DNA of 64,000 bases, taken from the NCBI RefSeq assembly GCF_007065885.1, contig NZ_CP041409.1:124001-188000 (forward strand). The letters run 5' to 3'. A program made the position numbers and the translations under genes. This document shows, in pieces, positions 11,144 through 19,835 of the stretch. Source of the stretch: Altererythrobacter sp. TH136 (lineage in GTDB: Bacteria; Pseudomonadota; Alphaproteobacteria; Sphingomonadales; Sphingomonadaceae). The notes beneath the pieces were generated by a model that worked only from the letters and a program-made list of their open reading frames with translations, did not search any database and had not been told where the DNA came from. The stretch's first letter is position 1. Every line of letters starts with the position of its first letter.

Positions 11144-11539
11144 ATGGCTATGACCGATCCCCTGGGTGACATGCTCACCCGCATCCGCAACGGCCAGCAG
11201 GCGAAGAAGGACTCAGTCCTGACACCTGCCAGCAAACTGCGTGCGAACGTTCTCGAGGTGCTTCGGCGCGAAGGCTACATCCGTGGCTTCAGCGAAGACG
11301 CGTCGGGCGCGCACCCCGCGCTGCGGATCGAACTGAAGTATTTTGAAGGCGAGCCCGCGATCAAGCACGTGGCTCGCGTCTCCAAGCCCGGCCGCCGCGT
11401 CTATTCCGGTTCCAAGGAACTGCCGACGATCCGCAACGGCCTTGGCATCACCATCGTCTCGACGCCGCGCGGCGTGCTCTCGGATGCCGAAGCACGCACG
11501 CAGAACGTCGGCGGCGAAGTGCTGGCGGAGGTATTCTGA
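11144..11539 (+). CDS. rpsH: 30S ribosomal protein S8
   Basis: A 131-residue S8, a primary 16S rRNA binder that in E. coli also represses the spc operon at the rplE start. It begins [20 protein letters not shown] and contains [13 protein letters not shown] near the C-terminus. Its stop overlaps the rplF ATG by one base (TGATG). Confidence 0.98.
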   Translation: MAMTDPLGDMLTRIRNGQQAKKDSVLTPASKLRANVLEVLRREGYIRGFSEDASGAHPALRIELKYFEGEPAIKHVARVSKPGRRVYSGSKELPTIRNGLGITIVSTPRGVLSDAEARTQNVGGEVLAEVF

Positions 11540-12072
11540 TGAGCCGCATCGGTAAGAAGCCGGTAGCGATCCCCAGCGGGGTCACTGCCGACATCAATGA
11601 GGGCACGCTGTCGGTGAAGGGTCCTAAGGGGACCCTGTCGATGGGTATGTCCGATCTGATCGACTACCAGGTCGAAGACGGTGCGATTTCGGTCAAGCCG
11701 GCGAACGACACCAAGGCGGCGCGTGCCTTCTGGGGCATGCAGCGCACACTGGTGTCGAACTTGGTCGAAGGCGTGTCGAACGGCTTCACGAAGACGCTCG
11801 ACATCAAGGGCGTGGGTTATCGCGCCGCAGCGCAGGGCAAGAAGCTCAAGCTGCAGCTCGGCTACAGCCACGATGTCGATCTCGATGTGCCGGAAGGTCT
11901 CGAGGTGAAGACGCCGGACCAGACCACGGTCGAGGTATCGGGCATCGATAAGCAGGCTGTCGGTCAGTTTGCCGCGGAAATCCGCCGCTGGCGCAAGCCG
12001 GAACCCTACAAGGGCAAGGGCATCGCCTATCGGGGCGAGTACATCTTCCGCAAGGAAGGGAAGAAGAAGTAA
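11539..12072 (+). CDS. rplF: 50S ribosomal protein L6
   Basis: A 177-residue L6 near the sarcin-ricin loop, made of two similar alpha/beta domains. The signature near the C-terminus, [19 protein letters not shown], is present. The ATG overlaps the rpsH stop by one base, and rplR starts 2 bases after the L6 stop. Confidence 0.98.
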   Translation: MSRIGKKPVAIPSGVTADINEGTLSVKGPKGTLSMGMSDLIDYQVEDGAISVKPANDTKAARAFWGMQRTLVSNLVEGVSNGFTKTLDIKGVGYRAAAQGKKLKLQLGYSHDVDLDVPEGLEVKTPDQTTVEVSGIDKQAVGQFAAEIRRWRKPEPYKGKGIAYRGEYIFRKEGKKK

Positions 12073-12073
12073 G

Positions 12074-12418
12074 ATGGCCAAGCTTTCCCTCTTCGCACGC
12101 CGCCGTCGCCGCGTGCGTACCGCGATCAAGTCGCGCGCCGGCGATCGGCCGCGTCTGTCGATCCACCGCACCGGTCGCCACATCTACGCGCAGATCATCG
12201 ACGATAAGCAGGGCCGCACGCTGGCCGCTGCAAGCACGCTGGGCGTTCAGACCAGCGGCGCGAACGTCGATGCTGCCGTGCAGGTTGGCAAGACCATCGC
12301 CGAAGCCGCCAAGAATGCCGGCGTGAGCACGGTCGTGTTCGACCGCGGCGGGTTCCTTTTCCATGGCCGCGTGAAAGCGCTCGCCGACGCCGCCCGCGAA
12401 GGCGGGCTGGAGTTCTGA
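12074..12418 (+). CDS. rplR: 50S ribosomal protein L18
   Basis: A 114-residue L18 that binds 5S rRNA together with L5. It begins [20 protein letters not shown] and shows [18 protein letters not shown] and [20 protein letters not shown]. The frame is open upstream inside rplF, but the ATG at 12074 fits the family. The stop overlaps the rpsE start (TGATGATG). Confidence 0.98.
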   Translation: MAKLSLFARRRRRVRTAIKSRAGDRPRLSIHRTGRHIYAQIIDDKQGRTLAAASTLGVQTSGANVDAAVQVGKTIAEAAKNAGVSTVVFDRGGFLFHGRVKALADAAREGGLEF

Positions 12419-13224
12419 TGATGGCTGACGAAAACAACAACGAAGCAACCGGCACTGCCGAAACGCAGAACGCGGTCGTCAATGAGCAGCCGGCAATCGC
12501 CGATACTCCGTCGGAGGCTGCTGCGACGCAGAGCGCCGACCAGGGCGCGCACGAGCAACCGCGTTCGCGCGGCGGTCGCGGCGGCGGTGACCGTGGCGGC
12601 AACCGCGGTGGCCAGGGCGGTCCGGGCGGCCGTGGCGGTCAGCGCGGAGGTCGTCGTGACGATCGCCGTGGTGGACGCGAAGAAGAAGACGACGGCATCA
12701 TCGAGAAGCTGGTCCACATCAATCGCGTCTCCAAGACGGTGAAGGGCGGCAAGCGCTTCGGTTTCGCCGCGCTGGTCGTGGTGGGTGACGGTTCGGGCCG
12801 CGTTGGCTTCGGTCATGGCAAGGCACGCGAAGTGCCGGAAGCCATCACCAAGGCGACCGCTTCGGCGAAGAAGAAGATGATCCGCGTGCCGCTGAAGGAA
12901 GGCCGTACGCTGCATCACGACGGCAAGGGCCGTTTCGGTGCTGGCAAGGTCAACGTCCGCAGCGCGCCTGCCGGTACCGGCATCATCGCCGGTGGCCCGA
13001 TGCGCGCCGTGTTCGAAAGCCTGGGCGTGGCCGACGTGGTGACCAAGTCGGTCGGCACTTCCAACCCCTACAACATGATCCGCGCCACGTTCGACGCGTT
13101 GCAGGACCAGACTTCGCCGAAGTCGGTTGCCCAGCGTCGCGGCAAGAAAGTCGCCGACCTGCTGGGTCGCGGCGGCGCGAGCGAGGCCGAGGCGGAAGCC
13201 GACGCCGCGGCGATGGTGGAGTAA
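12418..13224 (+). CDS. rpsE: 30S ribosomal protein S5 with RG/RGG-rich N-terminal extension
   Basis: Residues from about 93 on are canonical S5, which lines the mRNA channel and affects decoding accuracy ([20 protein letters not shown], then [17 protein letters not shown]). The protein is 268 residues against about 160-200 in most bacteria. The extra N-terminus is acidic/polar for about 48 residues, then an RGG-type tract at about 49-88 (repeats such as [11 protein letters not shown] and [12 protein letters not shown]), then acidic EEEDD. Shine-Dalgarno GGAG (12409-12412) fits either of two tandem ATG codons (12418, 12421). The extension keeps reading frame and GC-rich wobble bases, so it is real coding sequence. 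Confidence 0.96.
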   Translation: MMADENNNEATGTAETQNAVVNEQPAIADTPSEAAATQSADQGAHEQPRSRGGRGGGDRGGNRGGQGGPGGRGGQRGGRRDDRRGGREEEDDGIIEKLVHINRVSKTVKGGKRFGFAALVVVGDGSGRVGFGHGKAREVPEAITKATASAKKKMIRVPLKEGRTLHHDGKGRFGAGKVNVRSAPAGTGIIAGGPMRAVFESLGVADVVTKSVGTSNPYNMIRATFDALQDQTSPKSVAQRRGKKVADLLGRGGASEAEAEADAAAMVE

Positions 13225-13228
13225 GCCA

Positions 13229-13405
13229 ATGGCAACTATCAAGCTCAAGCAGATCGGCAGCCCGATCCGCCGTCCCGAAAGCCAGAAGAAGATCCTGATC
13301 GGTCTGGGCCTGGGCAAGATGCACCGCGTGGTGGAGGTCGAAGATTCGGCCGAAGTCCGCGGCGCGATTGCCAAGCTGCCCCACATGGTCGAGATCGTCG
13401 ACTGA
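13229..13405 (+). CDS. rpmD: 50S ribosomal protein L30
   Basis: A 58-residue L30 ([20 protein letters not shown]...), which binds 23S and 5S rRNA near the subunit base. The frame is open upstream inside rpsE, but the ATG at 13229, 4 bases after the rpsE stop, gives the family length. It is followed by a 65-base gap with a small hairpin, then rplO. Confidence 0.97.
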   Translation: MATIKLKQIGSPIRRPESQKKILIGLGLGKMHRVVEVEDSAEVRGAIAKLPHMVEIVD

Positions 13406-13409
13406 TCAT

Positions 13410-13436
13410 CCGTCCTTCTCGTCAGCGACGAGACGG
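13410..13436 (+). promoter_or_regulatory. stem-loop between rpmD and rplO
   Basis: CTCGTC (13418-13423) pairs with GACGAG (13427-13432), and outer CCGT (13410-13413) pairs with ACGG (13433-13436), leaving a 4-base bulge on the 5' side. No T-run follows. It is one of several stem-loops in the wider gaps of this cluster. Confidence 0.35.
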
Positions 13437-13470
13437 CTAGCGCGACAAAAGCGAAAGCGAGTGCATTGAC

Positions 13471-13995
13471 ATGAAACTGAACGAAATCCGCGACAACGAA
13501 GGCGCCCGTCACCGCAAGATGCGGGTTGGCCGGGGCATCGGTTCGGGCAAGGGCAAGACCGCCGGCCGTGGCCAGAAGGGTGCCAAGGCGCGCTCGGGCG
13601 TTAGCGTCAACGGGTTCGAAGGCGGCCAGATGCCACTTCACATGCGGATCCCGAAGCGCGGTTTCAACGCGCTGAACCCCAAGGATCACGCAGAGGTCAA
13701 CCTCGGCATGGTGCAGAAGTTCATCGATGCCGGAAAGCTCGATGCCAGCGGCACCATCGATCACGATGCGCTGAAGGCTGCCGGTCTTGGCCGGAACGCC
13801 AAGCACGGCGTGCGCCTGCTCGGCAAGGGTGAGCTGACCGCCAAGGTCAGCTTCCGTGTCGCCGGTGCCAGCAAGGGCGCGATCGAGGCGGTCGAGAAGG
13901 CCGGGGGCTCGGTCGAGGTGATCGAGAAGGGTCAGCCCGAGCACGAAAAGAAGGCTGCTCGCGCAGCGGCCAACAAGGCTGCCAAAGCCAAGTAA
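13471..13995 (+). CDS. rplO: 50S ribosomal protein L15
   Basis: A 174-residue L15, a late-assembly 23S binder. It starts [20 protein letters not shown] and has the glycine-rich [18 protein letters not shown] and [18 protein letters not shown]. It is somewhat longer than E. coli L15 (144) owing to a Lys/Ala-rich tail (...[15 protein letters not shown]). It precedes secY, as is standard. Confidence 0.98.
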   Translation: MKLNEIRDNEGARHRKMRVGRGIGSGKGKTAGRGQKGAKARSGVSVNGFEGGQMPLHMRIPKRGFNALNPKDHAEVNLGMVQKFIDAGKLDASGTIDHDALKAAGLGRNAKHGVRLLGKGELTAKVSFRVAGASKGAIEAVEKAGGSVEVIEKGQPEHEKKAARAAANKAAKAK

Positions 13996-14008
13996 GCGAA
14001 CAAGTGAG

Positions 14009-14064
14009 GCGCAGGGTTCGACATCGGACCCTGCGCTTCCTATGTAGCCTCCCATGCCGGGAGG
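14009..14064 (+). promoter_or_regulatory. two stem-loops between rplO and secY
   Basis: GCGCAGGGT (14009-14017) pairs perfectly with ACCCTGCGC (14028-14036), 9 pairs with a 10-base loop. CCTCCC (14048-14053) pairs with GGGAGG (14059-14064). The first resembles an attenuator but is followed only by TTCC. It could modulate readthrough into secY and adk; that is inferred. Confidence 0.45.
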
Positions 14065-14097
14065 GACCGGCGTCTCAGAGGATCTTCGGGTAATCCC

Positions 14098-15462
14098 ATG
14101 GCATCACGCGCCGACAACATCGCCAGCTCCCTGAGCCTGGCGAATTTCTCCAAGGCTACCGAGCTCAAGAACCGTATCTGGTTCACGGTCGGCGCCTTGA
14201 TCGTATTCCGCTTCCTGAGCTTCGTGCCGCTGCCGGGCGTCAACCCGCTGGTGCTCGAGCAACTCTATGCGCAGACGCAGGGCGGTATTCTCGATCTGTT
14301 CAACACTTTTTCGGGCGGCAGCCTCGAGCGCATGAGCCTCATCGCGCTCGGCATCATGCCGTACATCACGGCCTCGATCGTGATCCAGCTGGCAGCCTCG
14401 CTCCACCCCGCACTTGCGGCGCTGAAGAAGGAAGGCGCAAGCGGCCGGCAGAAGCTCAATCAGTACACGCGTTACGGCACGGTGTTCCTGTGCGCGGTGC
14501 AGGGCTGGTTCCTGGCATCGGGCCTTGAAGCGTACGGCGCTTCAAGCGGCCTGCAGGCGGTGATCTTCCCGGGTCTGACTTTCCGCATCACCGCTGTAAT
14601 CAGTCTGGTGGGTGGATCGATGTTCCTGTTGTGGCTGGGTGAGCAGATCACCAGCCGCGGCATCGGCAACGGCGTGTCGCTGATCATCATGGCGGGTATC
14701 GTCGCCCAGTTCCCGAGCTTCATCGCCAACATGTTCGAGGGCGGCCGTTCGGGTTCCATCAGCCCTTTCGTGATCGTTGCGTTCATCGCGATGATTGTCG
14801 GCCTGATCATCTTTATCGCGTTCATGGAGCGGGCCCAGCGCCAACTGCTGATCCAGTATCCGAAGCGAGCTAGCCAGCGCGGCATGATGCAGGCCGACCG
14901 CAGCCACCTGCCGCTCAAGCTCAACACGGCGGGCGTCATTCCGCCGATTTTCGCCAGTTCGCTGTTGCTGCTGCCGCTGACGATCACGCAGTTCGCCGGG
15001 CAGTCCATCGATCCAGAGGGGTCCGCCGGGGGCGTGATCAACACGCTCAATTTCTACCTGCAGCACGGGCAGCCGCTGTATCTGGCGCTCTACGCCATCG
15101 GCATCGTGTTCTTCTGTTTCTTCTACACCGCGGTGGTCTTCAACCCCGAGGAGACCGCGGACAACCTGAAGAAGAACGGCGGGTTCATTCCGGGCATTCG
15201 GCCCGGCAAGCGGACGCAGGACTACCTGGATTATGTGCTCACCCGGATCACGGTGATCGGTGCGGCGTATCTGACCTTGGTCTGCGTCCTTCCCGAATAC
15301 ATGATCGCGCAGACTGGCATCCCGCTGTTCCTGGGCGGTACCAGCCTCCTGATCGTCGTGAACGTGACTGTGGATACCATCAGCCAGATCCAGTCTCACC
15401 TGCTGGCGCATCAGTACGGTGATCTGATCAAGAAGGCGAAATTGAAGGGCCGTCTTCGCTAA
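14098..15462 (+). CDS. secY: preprotein translocase subunit SecY
   Basis: A 454-residue inner-membrane channel protein of the Sec translocon with about ten transmembrane helices. Recognisable parts are the N-terminal LKNRIWFTVGALIVFRFLSF, the conserved ITSRGIGNGVSLIIMAGIV and the late cytoplasmic loop GFIPGIRPGKRTQDYLDYVL. With SecE and SecG it forms the pore for secreted and membrane proteins, including several exported proteins in this window. Usual length and position at the end of the spc part. I do not see rpmJ after it, unlike E. coli. Confidence 0.98.
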   Translation: MASRADNIASSLSLANFSKATELKNRIWFTVGALIVFRFLSFVPLPGVNPLVLEQLYAQTQGGILDLFNTFSGGSLERMSLIALGIMPYITASIVIQLAASLHPALAALKKEGASGRQKLNQYTRYGTVFLCAVQGWFLASGLEAYGASSGLQAVIFPGLTFRITAVISLVGGSMFLLWLGEQITSRGIGNGVSLIIMAGIVAQFPSFIANMFEGGRSGSISPFVIVAFIAMIVGLIIFIAFMERAQRQLLIQYPKRASQRGMMQADRSHLPLKLNTAGVIPPIFASSLLLLPLTITQFAGQSIDPEGSAGGVINTLNFYLQHGQPLYLALYAIGIVFFCFFYTAVVFNPEETADNLKKNGGFIPGIRPGKRTQDYLDYVLTRITVIGAAYLTLVCVLPEYMIAQTGIPLFLGGTSLLIVVNVTVDTISQIQSHLLAHQYGDLIKKAKLKGRLR

Positions 15463-15490
15463 GGCGCCGATCGGGGTATAGGGAACGCGC

Positions 15491-16138
15491 GTGAACATCA
15501 TCCTTCTCGGACCGCCCGGTGCAGGCAAGGGCACGCAAGCGCAGCGGCTGGTCGAACGCCGTGGCATGCGCCAGCTGTCCACCGGCGACATGCTGCGGGC
15601 GGCGGTGAAGGCCGGCACTCCGGTGGGCCTGGAAGCCAAGGCGGTGATGGAACGTGGCGAACTCGTTTCGGACGAGATCGTTTCCCGCCTTATCGATGCG
15701 GAACTCACCGCGATGGGCGCGGACACCGGCGCTATCTTTGACGGCTATCCGCGCACCGAAGCGCAGGCCCAGGCGCTTGATGAAATCCTGGCCGCGCATG
15801 GCCGCAAGCTTGATTACGTGATCGAGCTGGATGTGAACGAAGATGCCCTGGTCGAGCGGATCACGGGGCGCTTCACCTGCGCCAGCTGCGGCGAAGGCTA
15901 CAACGACGACTACAAGCGCCCAGCTCAACTCGGGGTGTGCGATCGCTGCGGATCGACCGAGTTCAAGCGCCGGCCAGACGACAACGAACAGACCGTCCGC
16001 ACCCGCATGGCAGAATATCGTGCGAAGACCGCGCCGATCCTGCCGATCTACGAAGCGCGCGGCATCGTTCACCAGATCAACGGAATGGCTGAGATCGACC
16101 AGGTCACGCAGGCGATCGAGACGATCCTCGCAGGATAA
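15491..16138 (+). CDS. adk: adenylate kinase
   Basis: A 215-residue adenylate kinase (AMP + ATP = 2 ADP) with P-loop GPPGAGKGT (7-15) and DGYPRTEAQAQAL after the AMP site. The LID carries Cys at 130, 133, 150 and 153 (CASC...CDRC), a structural zinc site as in Gram-positive-type kinases. It starts at GTG (15491), 28 bases after secY. Position after secY is common in bacteria and suggests co-expression with translation genes. Confidence 0.98.
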   Translation: MNIILLGPPGAGKGTQAQRLVERRGMRQLSTGDMLRAAVKAGTPVGLEAKAVMERGELVSDEIVSRLIDAELTAMGADTGAIFDGYPRTEAQAQALDEILAAHGRKLDYVIELDVNEDALVERITGRFTCASCGEGYNDDYKRPAQLGVCDRCGSTEFKRRPDDNEQTVRTRMAEYRAKTAPILPIYEARGIVHQINGMAEIDQVTQAIETILAG

Positions 16139-16167
16139 CCCTTTCGCTCCCTGATCGTCATGGCATA

Positions 16168-17004
16168 ATGCGGGGCAGGGGGATCGTGGCCTTGACCAGT
16201 ATTGCGCTCCGCGTGGGCTTAATGGCCAGCGTGCTGATCATGCCGTGGGCACCGGCACATGGCGAAGTCGCGGAATCCTCGCCCACTCATTTCGTCACCC
16301 GCGCCACCGTTACGGTGAAGGCCGTGCCCAAGGCGGCGTGGCTGGCGCTGACCGATCCCGCAGGATGGTGGGACGATGAGCACACCTGGTCAGGGTCGGC
16401 GGCCAACCTGTCGCTCGTGCCCCAAGGGGGCGGCTGCTTCTGCGAACGGATTCCGGAAAAAGACGGAGCAGCCGACGTCGGCCTCGCAGGAAGCGCCCAG
16501 CATATGACCGTGGTCATGGCAGAGCCGATGAAGGTCCTTCGCATGCGCGGCGCACTCGGTCCGCTGCAGAGCGAGCCGGTGGATGGCGTCCTGTCAATCA
16601 CGCTCCAGCCCGCCAATGGTGGCGGCACCAAGCTGGTTTGGGAGTACGCGGTGGGCGGGCATCTGCGCTATCCCGTCGCGACGATTTCCAAAGCTGTTGA
16701 CGGGGTCATGAGCCAGCAGCTCGACAGACTTGCGGACAAACTCGGTCGCCAGGCGCCGTACGAGAACTCCCCCGCCGATAATGAAAATCCACACGCAGCC
16801 GGACTGGCTTTGACCCAACCGACAGGCGTTGTAAAACAGCGCCGGCGATGCAAAGCGCGTGTCCTGCCGCTATCGCCGCGGCCCACCGCGTGTGAGGCAT
16901 TGACCCTGCGGCAGAATCGCACTAAGCGGCCCCCTCATTCGACAACAGCGGATAGTCCGGCAGGCGATTGCGATAGTGCACGCCATCCGGGCTTTTTGCC
17001 GTAA
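16168..17004 (+). CDS. exported SRPBCC-fold protein of unknown role
   Basis: A 278-residue protein with a likely N-terminal signal sequence (hydrophobic stretch to about residue 31, ...MPWAPAHG). Residues about 45-190 look like an SRPBCC/AHSA1-type lipid- or ligand-binding fold (AWLALTDPAGWWDDEHTW, then a strand-rich region ending WEYAVGGHLRYP). The last 75 residues are Arg/Pro-rich and look little like a folded domain. The start is uncertain: no clear Shine-Dalgarno before 16168, and another ATG lies at 16222. It interrupts the usual adk-rpsM order and has no obvious link to translation. The substrate is unknown. Confidence 0.75.
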   Translation: MRGRGIVALTSIALRVGLMASVLIMPWAPAHGEVAESSPTHFVTRATVTVKAVPKAAWLALTDPAGWWDDEHTWSGSAANLSLVPQGGGCFCERIPEKDGAADVGLAGSAQHMTVVMAEPMKVLRMRGALGPLQSEPVDGVLSITLQPANGGGTKLVWEYAVGGHLRYPVATISKAVDGVMSQQLDRLADKLGRQAPYENSPADNENPHAAGLALTQPTGVVKQRRRCKARVLPLSPRPTACEALTLRQNRTKRPPHSTTADSPAGDCDSARHPGFLP

Positions 17005-17039
17005 GGCAATCCCGATGCGGTCGAGTGAAGCGATGAGAT

Positions 17040-17066
17040 AGAGGCCGCGCGCCGCGTCAAGCCTCT
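17040..17066 (+). promoter_or_regulatory. small stem-loop before rpsM
   Basis: AGAGGC (17040-17045) pairs with GCCTCT (17061-17066), 6 pairs with a GC-rich 15-base loop, 19 bases before the rpsM start. This is weak evidence for a regulatory structure. Confidence 0.3.
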
Positions 17067-17085
17067 GTGGAGCATGGAGAAAAAA

Positions 17086-17454
17086 GTGGCTCGTATTGCC
17101 GGGGTAAACCTCCCCACCAACAAGCGCGTGATTATCGCGCTCACCTACATCCACGGGATTGGCCCGACCACCGCGGTCAAGATCGCCGACAAGCTTGGCA
17201 TCGATCACAGCCGCCGCGTGTCTGACCTGTCGGACGCCGAAGTGCTGCAGATCCGCGAGACGATTGACGCCGATTATGCTGTCGAGGGTGACCTGCGCCG
17301 CGAGACGGCGATGAACATCAAGCGTCTGATGGACCTCGCCAGCTATCGCGGTCTGCGTCACCGCAAGGGCCTGCCGGTCCGCGGTCAGCGCACTCACACC
17401 AACGCCCGTACCCGCAAGGGCAAGGCCAAGCCGATCGCCGGCAAGAAGAAGTAA
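17086..17454 (+). CDS. rpsM: 30S ribosomal protein S13
   Basis: A 122-residue S13, which contacts tRNAs and bridges to L5. An ATG at 17074 would add four residues (MEKK). I chose GTG at 17086 because the product then begins (M)ARIAGVNLP like the family, and GGAG (17076-17079) sits six bases upstream, an ideal Shine-Dalgarno; for the ATG, GGAG would be only one base away. Conserved [20 protein letters not shown] is intact. First gene of the alpha part. Confidence 0.97.
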   Translation: MARIAGVNLPTNKRVIIALTYIHGIGPTTAVKIADKLGIDHSRRVSDLSDAEVLQIRETIDADYAVEGDLRRETAMNIKRLMDLASYRGLRHRKGLPVRGQRTHTNARTRKGKAKPIAGKKK

Positions 17455-17460
17455 GCCGCG

Positions 17461-17489
17461 CGGCCCGGCCCCGTTGTTCGGGGTGGCCG
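17461..17489 (+). promoter_or_regulatory. stem-loop between rpsM and rpsK
   Basis: CGGCC (17461-17465) pairs with GGCCG (17485-17489) and CCCCG (17469-17473) with CGGGG (17479-17483), around the loop TTGTT. It sits in a 71-base gap and no T-run follows. Confidence 0.4.
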
Positions 17490-17525
17490 CCGCTGCTCTC
17501 TTGGATTTAGGACAGGAATTCCCAC

Positions 17526-17915
17526 ATGGCTCGTGAACCTCAGCGCATCCGCAGGCGGGAGCGCAAGAACATCACCAGCGGCGTCGCGCACGTGAACGCC
17601 AGCTTCAACAACACGATGATCACCATCACCGACGCACAAGGCAATGCGATCAGCTGGTCTTCGGCCGGCATGATGGGCTTCAAGGGCAGCCGTAAGTCGA
17701 CTCCCTACGCGGCCCAGGTCGCGGCTGACGATGCCGGCAAGAAAGCTGCCGAGCACGGTGTCCGCACCCTCGAGGTCGAGGTCAAGGGTCCCGGCTCGGG
17801 ACGCGAAAGCGCACTGCGCGCGTTGCAGGCGGTCGGGTTCACGATCACCTCGATCCGTGACGTGACGCCGATCCCGCACAACGGCGTTCGCCCGTCGAAG
17901 CGCCGCCGCGTCTGA
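17526..17915 (+). CDS. rpsK: 30S ribosomal protein S11
   Basis: A 129-residue S11 of the 30S platform, next to the E-site mRNA. It begins [19 protein letters not shown] and contains [20 protein letters not shown] and [10 protein letters not shown]. It ends PSKRRRV, as is typical. The start has AGGACAGGAA upstream. It lies between rpsM and rpoA; rpsD is not here. Confidence 0.98.
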   Translation: MAREPQRIRRRERKNITSGVAHVNASFNNTMITITDAQGNAISWSSAGMMGFKGSRKSTPYAAQVAADDAGKKAAEHGVRTLEVEVKGPGSGRESALRALQAVGFTITSIRDVTPIPHNGVRPSKRRRV

Positions 17916-17927
17916 TCTTACCTGCCC

Positions 17928-17951
17928 AGCGGCGGGGTAGTTCCCGCCGCT
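17928..17951 (+). promoter_or_regulatory. stem-loop between rpsK and rpoA
   Basis: A perfect 9-pair GC-rich stem, AGCGGCGGG (17928-17936) with CCCGCCGCT (17943-17951), with the 6-base loop GTAGTT. It lies 13 bases after the rpsK stop and no T-run follows. It might act as a processing or stability element that sets rpoA output apart from the ribosomal proteins; this is inferred. Confidence 0.5.
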
Positions 17952-18015
17952 GACCTGGGGATCGGACGCTCACGCAGCGCCGGTCCCACACGCATTTGAA
18001 CCCCAGGGGATATCC

Positions 18016-19068
18016 ATGGCCGTCAACACCAAGAACTGGCAGGAACTCAAGAAGCCCAACAATCTGGAAGTGAAGGACGCTGCCAAGGGCCGCCGCGCGA
18101 CCTTCGTCGCCGAACCGCTCGAGCGCGGCTATGGCCTCACTCTCGGCAATGCCTTGCGCCGTGTGCTTCTATCGAGCCTTCAGGGCGCGGCGATCACATC
18201 GATCAAGATCGAGAACGTGCTCCACGAATTCTCCAGCCTCGCCGGCGTGCGCGAGGATGTGACCGACATCGTTCTCAATGTGAAGCAGATTGCGCTCAAG
18301 ATGGAAGGCGAGGGGCCCAAGCGGCTCCAGCTCGCCGCTACCGGTCCGGGTGAAGTGACCGCGGGTGACATCGCGGTATCGGGCGATATTGAGGTGATGA
18401 ACAAGAACCTCGTCATCTGCCACCTCGACGAGGGCGCCAACCTCAACATGGAGCTGACCGCCGACACCGGTAAGGGCTATGTGCCAGCCGTTGGGAACCG
18501 CCCGGTCGACGCGCCGATCGGCCTGATCCCGGTGGACTCGCTGTATTCGCCTGTTCGCCAGGTGAGCTACAAGGTCGAGAACGCCCGCGTCGGGCAGGAG
18601 CTCGATTTCGACAAGCTCAGCCTGACGGTCGAGACCGACGGCACCGTGACTCCCGAGGACGCGGTGGCTTATGCCGCGCGCATCCTGCAGGACCAGCTGG
18701 CGCTGTTCGTCCACTTCGAGGACGGCATTCCGCAGGCGAGCTCGCCGATGATCGGCATGGCCGCGCAGCCGGAAGAGAGCGACGCCAACCAGCTCAACCG
18801 TTACCTTCTCAAGAAGGTCGACGAGCTGGAGCTGTCGGTGCGTTCGGCCAATTGCCTCAAGAACGACAACATCATCTACATCGGCGATCTGGTCCAGAAG
18901 ACCGAGGCCGAGATGCTCCGCACACCGAACTTCGGCCGCAAGAGCCTGAACGAGATCAAGGAAGTCTTGAGCTCGATGGGCCTGCGCCTCGGCATGGACA
19001 TCCCTGGCTGGCCGCCGGAAAACATCGAGGAAATGGCCAAGAAGCTCGAGCAGGAACTGCTCGGCTGA
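18016..19068 (+). CDS. rpoA: RNA polymerase alpha subunit
   Basis: A 350-residue alpha subunit. The N-terminal dimerisation domain has [20 protein letters not shown]. The C-terminal domain (about 255 onward), which binds UP elements and activators, has [20 protein letters not shown] and [14 protein letters not shown]. Length fits alphaproteobacteria (about 335-355). It is preceded by an AGGGGA ribosome-binding region and a strong hairpin. Confidence 0.99.
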   Translation: MAVNTKNWQELKKPNNLEVKDAAKGRRATFVAEPLERGYGLTLGNALRRVLLSSLQGAAITSIKIENVLHEFSSLAGVREDVTDIVLNVKQIALKMEGEGPKRLQLAATGPGEVTAGDIAVSGDIEVMNKNLVICHLDEGANLNMELTADTGKGYVPAVGNRPVDAPIGLIPVDSLYSPVRQVSYKVENARVGQELDFDKLSLTVETDGTVTPEDAVAYAARILQDQLALFVHFEDGIPQASSPMIGMAAQPEESDANQLNRYLLKKVDELELSVRSANCLKNDNIIYIGDLVQKTEAEMLRTPNFGRKSLNEIKEVLSSMGLRLGMDIPGWPPENIEEMAKKLEQELLG

Positions 19069-19086
19069 TCAGCCGAACTGGGCATG

Positions 19087-19108
19087 GGCCGGACCCCTTC
19101 TTCCGGCC
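19087..19108 (+). promoter_or_regulatory. stem-loop between rpoA and rplQ
   Basis: GGCCGGA (19087-19093) pairs with TCCGGCC (19102-19108) with an 8-base loop in the 125-base gap. No T-run follows directly. The rest of the gap holds the rplQ ribosome-binding site (CGGAG, 19181-19185) and nothing else clear. Confidence 0.4.
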
Positions 19109-19193
19109 TGCATCGGGGTACCAGTGAAAACCCGTCAAGGCTCGACTTTGATGGAAACCGCTATCCGGCCCCCCTACGAACGGAGTAGAGTAC

Positions 19194-19619
19194 ATGCGTC
19201 ACGGACATTCAGGCCGTAAGCTGCAGCGCAAGAGCGGCCACCGCGCCGCCCTGCTGCGCAACCTCGCCGCCGCGCTGATCAAGCATGAGCAGATCCTCAC
19301 CACCACGCCGAAGGCGAAGGAACTGCGTCCTTACGTCGAGAAGCTGATCACGCTCGCCAAGCGCGGCGGTCTGTCGAACCGGCGCCTTGCGATCAGCCGC
19401 CTGGGTGATGACGTACAGCTCAAGAAGCTGTTCGATGTTCTGGCCGAGCGCTACGCCGGGCGCGATGGCGGCTACACCCGCGTGATCAAAGCCGGTCTGC
19501 GCGCCAGCGATGCGGCGCCGATGGCGGTGATCGAGCTGGTCGACCGTGATGTGGCGGCCAAGGGCCAGGATTCGGGTCCGGTGCAGAATGCGGATGAGGA
19601 TGAGCTGGAAGCAGCCTGA
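19194..19619 (+). CDS. rplQ: 50S ribosomal protein L17
   Basis: A 141-residue L17 at the exit-tunnel side of the 50S subunit. It begins [20 protein letters not shown] and has [21 protein letters not shown] short acidic tail (DEDELEAA) extends the usual core. It is the last gene of the ribosomal cluster and is followed 28 bases later by a strong terminator. Confidence 0.98.
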   Translation: MRHGHSGRKLQRKSGHRAALLRNLAAALIKHEQILTTTPKAKELRPYVEKLITLAKRGGLSNRRLAISRLGDDVQLKKLFDVLAERYAGRDGGYTRVIKAGLRASDAAPMAVIELVDRDVAAKGQDSGPVQNADEDELEAA

Positions 19620-19646
19620 TCCTCGTCGTCAGTTCGGAAAAAGGGG

Positions 19647-19674
19647 CCGGGGGGAAACCTCCGGCTTTTTTTTG
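19647..19674 (+). terminator. rho-independent terminator after rplQ
   Basis: GCCGGGGG (19647-19654) pairs with CCTCCGGC (19659-19666) around a GAAA tetraloop, with one G-U, followed by eight T (19667-19674). It is the clearest intrinsic terminator in the window and marks the end of the ribosomal-protein transcript. Confidence 0.92.
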
Positions 19675-19721
19675 GTCTTCAAGCGAAGGAGCGGCTGACT
19701 TGATCGCGGTTCACATTCGCT

Positions 19722-19825
19722 ACGTGTTGGCTGAACAAAAGCTGTCGCGCCAATTCAGGCTCATCTCACGGCGACTCGCTTAGAAAAGGTTCACAAGGCG
19801 AAAGGAAGGTCCTTTGCCAACACGT
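19722..19825 (+). repeat. 10-bp inverted repeat before an exported-protein gene
   Basis: ACGTGTTGGC (19722-19731) and its exact complement GCCAACACGT (19816-19825) are 84 bases apart. The right copy ends next to the ribosome-binding region GAGGTGAG (19826 on) of the gene at 19836. In RNA the arms could form a long-range stem beside the start; in DNA they could be a split operator. Chance cannot be excluded. Confidence 0.35.
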
Positions 19826-19835
19826 GAGGTGAGCC

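Noticed and set aside
12247-14055. 602-codon open frame antisense to rplR-rplO
   Set aside because: It covers the RGG-coding part of rpsE and neighbours; no recognisable domain and no ribosome-binding site.
16786-17004. Frameshift in the C-terminus of the SRPBCC gene
   Set aside because: The tail looks unlike a domain, but no other frame continues the fold, so a frameshift cannot be supported from this sequence.
17074-17085. ATG start for rpsM
   Set aside because: Its only purine-rich site is one base away, while the GTG at 17086 has GGAG at ideal spacing and restores the family N-terminus.
15463-17085. rpmJ (L36) after secY, as in E. coli
   Set aside because: No short frame with the L36 zinc Cys/His pattern was found in the gaps around adk.
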